Assembly (NCBI GenBank): GCA_016704895.1
Contig: JADIZG010000003.1
Span: 62,001 to 126,000, forward strand
Reading direction: 5' to 3'
Length of the DNA stretch: 64,000 nucleotides
DNA from: Betaproteobacteria bacterium
GTDB taxonomy: Bacteria; Pseudomonadota; Gammaproteobacteria; Burkholderiales; Casimicrobiaceae
In this document: in pieces, positions 53,570 through 62,453 of the stretch
Layout of the letters: each line of letters begins with the position of its first letter
Numbering within the stretch: position 1 is the first letter of the stretch
Translations under genes and position numbers: made by a program
The notes under the pieces: generated by a model
The model's database searches: none
Told to the model about the DNA's origin: nothing
What the model saw: the letters and a program-made list of their open reading frames with translations, nothing else

Positions 53570-55952
53570 ATGAAAGTGATCGAGAAGGAAACGCTGATCG
53601 GCAAGCGCATCGCGAAGCTCGATGCGCCGGAGAAGGCGAGCGGCCAGACGCGCTACGTGCACGACCTCGACCTGCCCGGGCAGCTCCACGCGAAGATCCT
53701 CCGCTCGACGCGCGTCCATGCGCGGATCCGGCGGATCGACGCCAGCCGCGCGCGCGCTGCCGGGCGTCCATGCGGTGCTGACGGCCGCGGACGTGCCCTA
53801 CCAGCGCCCGCTCGGCGTCGGCAAGGACCAGCTGCCGCTCAAGGGCGACAAGGTGCGCAGCCTCCGCGACGAGATCGCCGCGGTGGCTGCCGACACCGAG
53901 GAGATCGCGGAAGCCGCGCTGAAGCTGATCGAGGTCGACTACGAGGACCTGCCGCCGCTCACCGACCCGGCCGACGCGCTCAAGCCCGGCGCGCCGGTGA
54001 TCCACGGCGAGAAGCTCCCGGCCCCTGCCCCGCACGACGCGCTCAAGCCGGGCGAGCCCGGCGACGCCGAGGCCCACCGGCACAACGTCGCGATGACGTT
54101 CGACTACGCGCAGGGCGACGTCGCCGTCGGCGAGGCCGAGTCCGACGTGGTCGTCGACGACTGGTTCCGGCTGCACTACGTGACCCACTGCTGCATGGGC
54201 GTGTCCGGCGTCATCGCCGAGTTCGACCGCTCGGGCAACCTGACGCTGCACTCGAACACGCAGGTGCCGTTCCTGCACAAGCGCGAGTTCGCCGAGATCC
54301 TCGGGATGGACCCGGGCCGCATCCGCATCATCCAGCCGCCGATCGGCGGCGGCTTCGGCTCGAAGCTCGACATCTACCCGTTCGAGCCGATCTGCGTGTT
54401 CCTCGCGAAGGCGACCGGGCGGCCGGTGAAGCTCGTGTTCTCGCGCGAGGAGGAATTCATCGCGTCGCCGACGCGCCAGCCGGTGCTGCTCCGGCTGCGC
54501 AGCGGCGCCAAGAAGGACGGGACGCTGACGTTCCGGGTCTGCGAGACGCTGCACGACAACGGCGCCTACACGTCCTGGGGCGCGACGACGCCGTTCGTGA
54601 TGATGCAGACGATCAGCTCGCTCTACCGGGTGCCGCACTGCAAGTACCACACGACCGCCGTCTACACGAACAATCCGTATGCCGGCTCGTTCCGCGGCTA
54701 CGGCAACCTGCAGGCGACGTTCGCCGTCGAGCAGCAGATCGACGAGCTCGCGGAGAAGCTCGGCATCGATCCGCTCGAGATGCGCCTGAAGAACGCGCAG
54801 GATCCCGGCGAAGTCACGCCGCAGGGAATGCACTTCAAGACCTGCGGCCTGAAGGAATGCCTGACGACGGCGGCCGAGGTCTCGCAGTTCCGCGAGAAGC
54901 ACCGGGCCGCGCTCGACGCGCGGAGAGTCCCCTCGCGCTACAAGCGCGGCGTCGGCATGGCGTCGATGCTCCACGTCGGCGGCGGCGCCAAGATCTATCC
55001 GTCCGACGGCTGCGGAACGATCCTCAAGATCGACGACTTCGCCCACGTCACGCTGATGACCGGCGCCTCCGAGATCGGCCAGGGATCGGAGACCGTGCTC
55101 GCGCAGCTCGTCTGCGAGGAGCTGGGCATCCCGATGGACGCGGTCACCGTCGTCAACAACGACACCGACATCACGCCCTGGGACGTCGGCGTGCACGCCA
55201 GCCGCACGACCTTCATCGGCGGGAACTCGGCGATCGGCGCCGCGCGCAAGGCGAAGGCCAAGATCCTGGCCGCCGCCGCGAAGGCGACCGGCGTCCCCGA
55301 CGCCGAGCTCGAGCTTCGTTCCGGGCACATCGTCCGCACCGCGAACGGCGAGGCGCTCACCAGCCTCGCGAAGCTGCTGCGCTCGCTTCACTTCTCCGAC
55401 AAGGCGGAGCTCGTGATGACGACGCACTACTACGAGCCGCCGTCGAAGCACCAGGACAAGTCGTTCAAGGGGGACGTCTCGGCGGCCTACGCGTGGGCGA
55501 CGCAGGTCGTGGAAGTCGAGGTCGACACCGAGACCGGCGTCGTGCGCCTCGTCAAGGTCACCGGCGCGCACGACGTGGGCCGCGTGCTGAACCGGCTGGG
55601 CATCGAAGGCCAGATCGAGGGCGGGATCGTGATGGGCCAGGGCTACGCGATCACCGAGGACCTGATCGTCGAGAACGGCGTCGTGCGCAACCCGGGGTTC
55701 CGCGACTACAAGCTGGTCACGGCACCCGAGATCCCGGAGATGGACGTCCGCTTCATCGAGACGATGGACGGCGAGGGCCCGCAGGGCGCCAAGGGCGTGG
55801 GCGAGGCGCCGGCGATCTGCATCGCGGCCGCGACCGCGAACGCGATCTGCAACGCGACCGGCGTGCGCATCCGCGAGCTGCCGTTCACGCCCGAGAAGGT
55901 CTATCGGGCGCTCCATCGCGCGGGCGCGGCCGCCTCGGCCGCGGGCGACTGA
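53570..55952 (+). CDS. Molybdenum hydroxylase molybdopterin-binding large subunit, one frameshift
   Basis: The N-terminus (ATG 53570) begins KETLIGKRIAKLDAPEKASG. After a CG-repeat near 53748-53760 the frame changes to LPGVHAVLTAADVPYQRPLG and runs to 55952. Slippage in CGCGCGCGCG is a likely error source. Moco-site motifs are IQPPIGGGFGSKLDIYPF, NPYAGSFRGYGNLQATFAVE and TGASEIGQGSETV; the catalytic Glu is in GAKGVGEAPAICIAAA. The CO dehydrogenase active-site loop AYRCSFR is absent, so this is not a CO dehydrogenase. It hydroxylates or reduces an unknown compound. About 790 aa in total. Confidence 0.9.
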
Positions 55953-57148
55953 TGCGACCGCGTACCGTCCTCTCGCTCGAGCAGGCGCTGTCGCTGCCGT
56001 CGGCGACGCTCCGCTTCGTGCAGCTGGGCTGGCGCGTGATCCGCATCGAGTCCACGCCGTCGGGCGACGGACTCCCGGGCGACCCGAACCGCTACATCGG
56101 GCGCAATGCCGTCGACGACGACCGCCGCACCTATTTCGTCGCGCCGAACGTCGGCAAGGAGGCGATCGCGCTGAATCTCAAGGACCCGCGCGGCCGCGAG
56201 GCGCTCGCGAGGATCGTTCGCGCCCTCGACGTCGACGTGTTCTGCTGCAACGTGCTGCCGTCCCGCTACGAGTCGCTGGGCATCGACTACGCGACGCTCG
56301 CCGCCGCGAAACCCGACCTCGTCTGGGCCGGCATCTCGGCGCTCGGGCCCGCCTACCCGGACGTTCCGGGTTACGACCCGGTGCTCCAGGCGATGGCGGG
56401 CCTGATGGAGGTCACCGGCGACCCGGACGGCCCGCCGACCGTCACGGGCGTCCCGCTCGTCGACCTCAAGGCCGGCGACGAGGTCTACGCCAACGTGCTG
56501 CTGGCGCTCCTCGAGCGCGCGGAAAGCGGATGCGGCAAGCGCATCGACGTGTCGATGCTCCAGGCCGCCGCCTCGTGGCTCATCACGACGCTCCCGCTCG
56601 TCGACTTCGACTGCGACCCGTCCGAGATCACGCGCGCCGGCAACGAGCACCGCAAGTTCATCCCGACCAACGTCTATCCGACGCGCGACGGCTTCGTCTA
56701 CCTCGCGGTGGGCTCCGACATCCAGTGGAAGCGGCTCACCGCGACGCCGATGTTCGCGCCGGTCGCCACGCCCCTGCGGGCGACGAACGCGGGCCGCCAG
56801 CAGGATCGCGCCGCCCTCAAGCGCGACATGACCGGGGTGACGCAGGCGCACACGACCGACGAGGTGTCCGTTACGCTGTCCGGCGCCACGATCCCCTGGG
56901 CGGCGATCAACGACATCCGGCAGGTGCGCGAGCTGGCGGCGCTCGCACCGGCCTTCACCACCACCCGCACCCCCGATGGACGCACGATCCGGATGCAACC
57001 GGCGGCCACCAGCCTGCCGGACATGAGAAGCGAGTACCCGTTTCCGCCGAAGTACGGCGCGCACACGCGCGCGGTGCTCGCGGAGGCCGGGTTCACCGAC
57101 GACGAGATCGCCGCGCTCGCGCAAGCGGGCGTGACGGCCAGTACCTGA
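55952..57148 (+). CDS. Class III (CaiB/BaiF, formyl-CoA transferase type) CoA-transferase
   Basis: 398 aa. The family Asp that forms an acyl anhydride lies in TGVPLVDLKAGDEVYANVLL. Other features are LNLKDPRGREALARIV, YDPVLQAMAGLMEVTGDPDG, GKRIDVSMLQAAASWL and RSEYPFPPKYGAHTRAVLAE. The N-terminus departs from the usual RVLDLSRVLAGP start and begins PRTVLSLEQALSLPSATLRF. ATG 55952 overlaps the large-subunit stop by one base (TGATG). It would move CoA between the pathway acid and a donor, or act as a racemase-like enzyme. Confidence 0.9.
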   Translation: MRPRTVLSLEQALSLPSATLRFVQLGWRVIRIESTPSGDGLPGDPNRYIGRNAVDDDRRTYFVAPNVGKEAIALNLKDPRGREALARIVRALDVDVFCCNVLPSRYESLGIDYATLAAAKPDLVWAGISALGPAYPDVPGYDPVLQAMAGLMEVTGDPDGPPTVTGVPLVDLKAGDEVYANVLLALLERAESGCGKRIDVSMLQAAASWLITTLPLVDFDCDPSEITRAGNEHRKFIPTNVYPTRDGFVYLAVGSDIQWKRLTATPMFAPVATPLRATNAGRQQDRAALKRDMTGVTQAHTTDEVSVTLSGATIPWAAINDIRQVRELAALAPAFTTTRTPDGRTIRMQPAATSLPDMRSEYPFPPKYGAHTRAVLAEAGFTDDEIAALAQAGVTAST

Positions 57149-57207
57149 GCATGTGCGCCGATCGGGCGCGCGAGGCGACGAGAGCCAACCCTGGAGGAGA
57201 TTCGACC

Positions 57208-58362
57208 ATGAAATCCACGTACCGGATGAGCGCCGCCCTGGCGCTGGCAATGGCGTTCGCGGCGACGTCCGCGATCGCGCAGGTGAAGGTCGGCGTGATC
57301 GCCTCGACCACCGGACCGACGGCCGTCGTCGGGATCCCGCAGAAGAACTCGGTGGCGCTGCTGCCCAGGAAGATCGGCGATCTCACCGTCGAGTACATCG
57401 TGCTCGACGACGCGAGCGACCCGACGCAGAGCGTCATGAACGTCAAGAAGCTCCTCGCCGAGCAGAAGATCGATGCGCTGATCGGCCCGTCGGGTTCGCC
57501 CAACGCGGTCGGCGTCGTCGCGTTCATGGCGGAGAGCGGCACGCCGATGCTGGCGCCCGTCGGCACGACGGCCGTCGTGCTGCCGATGGACGACAAGAAG
57601 CGCTGGGTGTTCAAGACGACGCAGAACGACGCGCTGATCTCCGACGCGCTCATCGCGCACATGCAGAAGACCGGCGTGAAGACCGTCGGCTTCATCGGCT
57701 TCAACGACCCGTACGGCGAGAACTGGTACAACGTGTTCAACGCCCAGGCGCAGAAGGCGGGGATCAGGATCGTCGCGAGCGAGCGGTACCTGCGCTCCGA
57801 CGGGTCGGTCACCGGCCAGGTGGCGAAGCTGATGGCCGCGAAGCCCGATGCCGTGCTGGTCGCCGCCGCCGGGGGACCGACGGTGCTGCCGCACACGACG
57901 CTGGTCGACGCCGGCTACAAGGGCCGCATCTACCAGACGCACGGAGCGGCCTCGCCGGCCTTCCTGACCATGGGAGGCGCGAAGGTCGAGGGCGCCGTGC
58001 TCGCCGCGAGCCTGATGCTCGTGCTGCCCGAGATCGCCGACAGCACGCCGTCGAAGAAGGTCGCTCAGGACTACGTCGCGGCCTACGAGAAGATGTACGG
58101 GACCAAGCCCGCGACGTTCGGCGCGAACGTGTACGACGCCGGCCTGCTGCTGCAGCGTGCGATCCCCGAGGCGGCCAAGCGCGGCAAGCCGGGCACGCCG
58201 GAGTTCCGGGCAGCGCTGCGGGACGCGCTGGAGAGCACGAAGGAGCTGGTCGGGACGCAGGGCGTCTACAACATGACCCCGGCCGACCACTCGGGCTTCG
58301 ACGAGCGGGGCCGCGAGCTGATCGTCGTCAAGGACGGCAACTGGCGGTTGCTGAAGGACTGA
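57208..58362 (+). CDS. Branched-chain-amino-acid-type ABC substrate-binding protein (LivK family)
   Basis: 384 aa periplasmic binding protein. The signal peptide LALAMAFAATSAIA ends before QVKVGVIAS. Two-lobe features are GVIASTTGPTAVVGIPQKNS, QKIDALIGPSGSPNAVGV, VGFIGFNDPYGENWYNVF and FGANVYDAGLLLQRAIPEA. GGAGGAGA precedes ATG 57208. It should bring the pathway substrate to a permease, but no LivH/M/G/F genes are in the window, so it is an orphan here. A hairpin follows its stop. Confidence 0.93.
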   Translation: MKSTYRMSAALALAMAFAATSAIAQVKVGVIASTTGPTAVVGIPQKNSVALLPRKIGDLTVEYIVLDDASDPTQSVMNVKKLLAEQKIDALIGPSGSPNAVGVVAFMAESGTPMLAPVGTTAVVLPMDDKKRWVFKTTQNDALISDALIAHMQKTGVKTVGFIGFNDPYGENWYNVFNAQAQKAGIRIVASERYLRSDGSVTGQVAKLMAAKPDAVLVAAAGGPTVLPHTTLVDAGYKGRIYQTHGAASPAFLTMGGAKVEGAVLAASLMLVLPEIADSTPSKKVAQDYVAAYEKMYGTKPATFGANVYDAGLLLQRAIPEAAKRGKPGTPEFRAALRDALESTKELVGTQGVYNMTPADHSGFDERGRELIVVKDGNWRLLKD

Positions 58363-58372
58363 CGCACGATCC

Positions 58373-58399
58373 CACCGGGCCGGCGCGGCTGGCCCGGTG
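58373..58399 (+). terminator. Candidate terminator hairpin after the substrate-binding protein gene
   Basis: CACCGGGCC, a 9-nt loop, then GGCCCGGTG form a perfect 9-bp stem starting 10 nt after the stop. There is no T-tract. It fits the end of the first catabolic operon. Confidence 0.5.
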
Positions 58400-58827
58400 C
58401 AGTCCTCGACCCGGGGCGACGGCGCACGCCGGGATTCCACCTGGCCGCTGGCGACCGTCCCCCGTCGCCGATCCGGCGCTGCGAACGCGCCGCTCCGCCC
58501 CGCGTGGGGATGCGGTACAGATGACCCGCATCCCAGGCCGGCACCTCCAAACGGTTGCCGCGTCAGCGTCGGGACGTCCGAATGTTCTGCACCGAACCCC
58601 CGCGATCCTCGGCACCGAACCTCACTCCCGTCGGACCGACCGGATACGCGGCGGGATTCGGCCGCGCCGTCGTCGATCTTCGGCGTTTGCATCTGTCTTT
58701 TTGATGGTTCGGCATAAGAATTAATCGCTTGCCGTGATGTGACGTGCCTTTGCATACTCGCTGGACGTCACGCCGGTGCGCCGCTGCGCCTCGGCGCGGC
58801 GATTCGAAAGCGCGTCCCGGAGGAGCG
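58400..58827. promoter_or_regulatory. Non-coding region ahead of the second catabolic operon
   Basis: About 430 nt without a supported gene. Around 58690-58740 the base composition turns unusually AT-rich for this DNA (TTTTTGATGG, CATAAGAATTAATCGC), where a promoter for the mutase-2 operon is likely; I could not assign a clear -35/-10 pair. CGGAGGAGCG lies just before ATG 58828. Confidence 0.4.
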
Positions 58828-60501
58828 ATGTTGCGCGAAGACTTGAAGGTCGCCGAGGCCGCCTGGCGAGCCCGGCATGCCGACGAACTGGCCGCCGCGA
58901 CGGCGAAGCCGGCCCTGTGCGAAGACGGCATACCGCTGAAGGTCGTCTACACGCCGCTCGACGCCGACGAAGCCTCGCCCGGCGACGCGGCGTTCCCGGG
59001 CGAGTTCCCGTACACGCGCGGAAACGACGCCAGCGGCTACCGGAAGAAGCTGTGGACGATCAGCCACTACGCCGGGTTCGGCAGTCCGCGCGAAACCAAC
59101 GTTCTGTTCCGCAAGATGATCGACCACGGCGGCGTGCCGCCGTACATGGCGCTCGATCTCCCGACGCAGCTCGGCCTCGACCCGGACGATCCGATGGCGG
59201 CGGGCGAGGTCGGACTCACCGGCACCTCGATCGCGTCGCTCCGGGACTGGGAAACGATCTTCGACGGCATCAGCCTCGAGAGCACTTTCGTCGGCACCGT
59301 GATCAACGCGCCGGCCGCCGTGATCCTGGCGATGCACATCGTGCTTGCGCAGAAGCAGGGAGCGGACCTTGCCAAGGTGCGCGGCAACCTGCAGAACGAC
59401 ATCCTCAAGGAATTCACCGCCCGCGGGAACTTCATCTTCCCGGTCGCTCCTTCGCTGCGGCTCGTCACCGACTCGGTCGAGTATTGCTCGCGCCACCTGC
59501 CTTCGTTCTGGCCGCTCAACGTCACGGGCGGCCACTTCGCCGAAGCGGGGGCGGACCGCGTTCACGAGGTGGCGTTCGCCTTCGCCGACGCGTTCACGTA
59601 CATCGAGCGCCTGCTGGCGCGCGGGGTGTCGATCGACGCGTTCGCGAAGAACATGTTCTTCCTGATGAAGACCAACCACTTCGACCTCTTCGAGGAGGCG
59701 GCGAAGTTCCGGGCGATGCGAAGGATCTGGGCGACCCGGCTGCGCGAACGATACAACGCCCGGGACCCGGAGAGCCTCAAGTGCAAGGTGCTTGGCCACA
59801 GCGGAGGCTCGCAGATGACTCGCGAGCGGCCCGAGCTGAACATCGCCCGGACGACCCTGGCGTGCCTCGCCGGCGCGCTGGGCGGCATCCAGCTGATCGG
59901 GCTGCGCACGATGGACGAGGTGTTCGGGATCCCGACCGAGAAGTCGGAGATGATCGCGATCGGCACCCAGCACGTCGTCGCTCACGAGACGGGCGTGCCC
60001 GACGTCGTCGACCCGCTCGGCGGCTCGTACTACGTCGAGTCGCTCACACGTGAGTTCGAGTCGCGCGTGCTGTCGGAAATCGACCGCCTCGAGCGCGAAG
60101 GCGGCATGGTGCGCGCGGTCGAGAACGGCTCGATCCGGCGCACGATCGCGCAGGACGCCTACGAGGCGCAACGCGCGGTGGAGCGGGGCGAGAAGATCAA
60201 GGTCGGCGTCAACAAGTACCGCATCGACGAGGCCGAGCCGCCGCGCCGCCCGTACCAGCTCGATCCTGCCGAGGAAGGACGCCGCGTCGAGGACGTGCGC
60301 GCGGTCCGCCGGGAGCGGGACAGCGCCGCGACGGCCGCTGCGATCGAGGAGCTCAAACGCGTCGCGCGCCTCCCTGAAGGAAGCGACAGCAATCTCATGG
60401 TGCCCATCATCGAGGCAGTCCGGGCCTACGCGACGATGGGCGAGATCTGCAAGGCACTGAAGGACGTGTTCGGCGAGTACGTCGAGCGCGGCCGCGTCTG
60501 A
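58828..60501 (+). CDS. Acyl-CoA mutase 2 large subunit (methylmalonyl-CoA mutase superfamily, divergent)
   Basis: 557 aa. General motifs are present: FPGEFPYTRGNDASGYRKKL, LDLPTQLGLDPDDPMAAGE, NLQNDILKEFTARGNFIFPV and DVVDPLGGSYYVESLTREFE. Substrate-side motifs differ from methylmalonyl-CoA mutase: TISHYAGFG for TIRQYAGFS, VINAPAAVI for MTMNGAVLP, VTGGHFAEAGAD for ISGYHMQEAGA (His kept, Tyr replaced by Gly), and LGHSGGSQMT where CQTSGWSLT is expected. Length and split organisation are like 2-hydroxyisobutyryl-CoA mutase, but the Tyr of HYAGFG is kept where HcmA has Ile. The substrate is unknown. It starts an operon with its small subunit 11 nt downstream. Confidence 0.88.
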   Translation: MLREDLKVAEAAWRARHADELAAATAKPALCEDGIPLKVVYTPLDADEASPGDAAFPGEFPYTRGNDASGYRKKLWTISHYAGFGSPRETNVLFRKMIDHGGVPPYMALDLPTQLGLDPDDPMAAGEVGLTGTSIASLRDWETIFDGISLESTFVGTVINAPAAVILAMHIVLAQKQGADLAKVRGNLQNDILKEFTARGNFIFPVAPSLRLVTDSVEYCSRHLPSFWPLNVTGGHFAEAGADRVHEVAFAFADAFTYIERLLARGVSIDAFAKNMFFLMKTNHFDLFEEAAKFRAMRRIWATRLRERYNARDPESLKCKVLGHSGGSQMTRERPELNIARTTLACLAGALGGIQLIGLRTMDEVFGIPTEKSEMIAIGTQHVVAHETGVPDVVDPLGGSYYVESLTREFESRVLSEIDRLEREGGMVRAVENGSIRRTIAQDAYEAQRAVERGEKIKVGVNKYRIDEAEPPRRPYQLDPAEEGRRVEDVRAVRRERDSAATAAAIEELKRVARLPEGSDSNLMVPIIEAVRAYATMGEICKALKDVFGEYVERGRV

Positions 60502-60512
60502 AGGACAAGGCG

Positions 60513-60923
60513 ATGGAGAAGCGAGTACCCCGAATCCTGATGGGCAAGCCCGGGCTGTGCGGCCACGACCGCGGGATCATGCTCGTGATCATGGCGCTGC
60601 GCGACGCCGGCATGGAGGTGATCTACTCCGGACGGCACAACTCGCCGGAGCAACTGGTCGACGTCGCCGTGCAGGAGGACGTCGACGTGCTCGGCGTCTC
60701 CATCCTGTCCGGCGCCCACATGGCGCTTTGCCGCCGCATCGCCGAGCGCCTGAAGGAGCAGGACGCCGACGACATCGTGCTCCTGGCGGGCGGCTTCATT
60801 CCCCCCGACGACATTCCCGGGCTGAAGGCGCTGGGCGTGCGCGAGGTGTTCACCGAGGGAGCCAGGCTCGACGACGTCGTCGCGTTCGTTCGCCGCGCCG
60901 CCGAGGAACGGCTGCCGGCATGA
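60513..60923 (+). CDS. B12-binding small subunit of acyl-CoA mutase 2 with altered DxHxxG motif
   Basis: 136 aa cobalamin-binding fold. The motif reads GLCGHDRGI: the cobalt-ligand His and the Gly are kept but the leading Asp, which normally hydrogen-bonds the His, is Cys (codon TGC near 60558). The rest is regular: SILSGAHMALCRRIAERLK and LLAGGFIPPDDIPGLKALGV. The neighbour mutase-1 small subunit has Asp at this place. Its stop overlaps the ligase ATG (ATGA). Confidence 0.9.
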   Translation: MEKRVPRILMGKPGLCGHDRGIMLVIMALRDAGMEVIYSGRHNSPEQLVDVAVQEDVDVLGVSILSGAHMALCRRIAERLKEQDADDIVLLAGGFIPPDDIPGLKALGVREVFTEGARLDDVVAFVRRAAEERLPA

Positions 60924-62452
60924 ACATCTCCGACTGGCTGGTCCGCAACGCCTCGCGGGAACCGGGCGGCACCGCGATCCACTTCGAGGGCCGCACGATC
61001 ACGCACGGCGAACTGCTCTCGCGCGTCGAGGCGTTCGCGTCCGCCCTCTCGTCGATGGGCGTCGGCGCGGGCGACCGCGTCGGCCTGTTCCTCGCGAATT
61101 GTCCCGAGTTCCTGATCGCGCGGTGGGCCGCCCTTCGGCTCGGCGCCACCGCGGCGCCGATGAACATCATGTTCCAGGCCCGCGAGGCGCAGTACGTGCT
61201 GAACAACGCCACGCCGCGCGTTCTCGTCACCGAGTCCTCGCAGCTCGCGCTGATCGAGCAGATCTGGCCGGAGTGTCCTCACCTTCAGCATCTCGTCGTG
61301 ACCGACGCCGAGATCCACGGCGCGCAATCGTTCGCCGCACTCGAGCGCGACTGGGCGGGACACAGCGTACCGACACACGAATGCGCGCCGGACGACGTCT
61401 GCGACCTCTACTACACGTCGGGAACGACGGGGCGACCGAAGGGCGTGATGTGCTCGCACTTCAACTTCGAGAGCCTGCTGCGGTACGAGCAGGTCATCTG
61501 GAACATGGGGCCGTCGGACCACACGATGGTCGCGCTTCCGCTCTTCCACGCCAAGGGCCTGATCATCCCGTGCCTGCTCGCGACCTATGTCGGCTGCCCG
61601 CAGACGCTGCTGCGGCGCTGGGACACGCGCCTCGTCCTCGAGCTTATCGAGCGCAACCAGGTCACGTTCTTCGCCGGTGTGCCGACGATGTACGCCTACC
61701 TCAACGCGTTCGAGGATTTCGAGCGCTACGACATCAGCTCCCTCCGGATCTGCCGCGTCGGAGGCGCCCCGATGCCCGTCGAGATGCAGCGCGTCTTCGA
61801 GCGGCGCACCGGCGCGGCGATCATCGAGGGCTGGGGCTGCACCGGCTGGACCGGGACGTCGAACCCCCTGAACGGCGAGCGTGCGATCGGCTCGATCGGC
61901 AAGGCGCTCGGCGAGCTCGATCCGTCGATCAACACCGAGATACGCATCGTCGACGACGACGGGCACGACGTCCCGCCCGGCGCGGAGGGCGAGGTCGTCA
62001 TCCGCGGAGACCAGATCCCGAAGGGGTTCTGGCGCATGCCGAACAAGACCGCGTCGGACTATCGCGCAGGGTGGTTCCACACCGGTGACATCGGCCGGCG
62101 GGACGAACGTGGATTCATCTTCCTGGTCGGCCGCAAGGACGACCTGATCATCACCGCAGGCTTCAACGTGTACCCGCGCGAGGTCGAGGAGGTGCTCTAT
62201 GCGCACCCCGCCGTCGCGGATGTCGCCGTGGTCGGGATTCCGGACGGGGACAAGGGGCAGTCGATCAAGGCGTTCGTCGTGCGCAAGCCCGGCATCGACA
62301 CCAGCGAAGCGGCGCTGGTCGAGCACTGCCGCTCGCAACTGGCGAAGTACAAGGCGCCCCGCGCCATCGAGTTCCTGGACGCGCTGCCGAAGACCGCGTC
62401 CGGCAAGGTCCAGCGCTTCCTGCTGAACGGCGCCTCAACCGGCCGGAGATGA
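60920..62452 (+). CDS. AMP-forming acyl-CoA synthetase (ligase 2)
   Basis: 510 aa. The P-loop is LYYTSGTTGRPKGVMCSHF, A5 is IEGWGCTGWTGTSNPL, the hinge region GWFHTGDIGRRDERGFIFLV with GRKDDLIITAGFNVYPREVE, and the catalytic Lys is in LPKTASGKVQRFLL. ATG 60920 overlaps the small-subunit stop. It shares general family features but little detailed sequence with ligase 1, so the two probably activate different acids. 2-Hydroxyisobutyrate mutase loci also pair a mutase with a ligase. It is followed after 1 nt by acyl-CoA dehydrogenase 2. Confidence 0.92.
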   Translation: MNISDWLVRNASREPGGTAIHFEGRTITHGELLSRVEAFASALSSMGVGAGDRVGLFLANCPEFLIARWAALRLGATAAPMNIMFQAREAQYVLNNATPRVLVTESSQLALIEQIWPECPHLQHLVVTDAEIHGAQSFAALERDWAGHSVPTHECAPDDVCDLYYTSGTTGRPKGVMCSHFNFESLLRYEQVIWNMGPSDHTMVALPLFHAKGLIIPCLLATYVGCPQTLLRRWDTRLVLELIERNQVTFFAGVPTMYAYLNAFEDFERYDISSLRICRVGGAPMPVEMQRVFERRTGAAIIEGWGCTGWTGTSNPLNGERAIGSIGKALGELDPSINTEIRIVDDDGHDVPPGAEGEVVIRGDQIPKGFWRMPNKTASDYRAGWFHTGDIGRRDERGFIFLVGRKDDLIITAGFNVYPREVEEVLYAHPAVADVAVVGIPDGDKGQSIKAFVVRKPGIDTSEAALVEHCRSQLAKYKAPRAIEFLDALPKTASGKVQRFLLNGASTGRR

Positions 62453-62453
62453 C

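Noticed and set aside
53570..55952. Carbon monoxide dehydrogenase
   Set aside because: The three-gene order matches coxMSL, but the characteristic AYRCSFR active-site loop is absent.
58828..60923. 2-Hydroxyisobutyryl-CoA mutase (HcmAB)
   Set aside because: Size, split subunits and the neighbouring ligase fit, but the Tyr of HYAGFG is kept where HcmA has Ile, and the B12 motif is altered. The name would be a guess.
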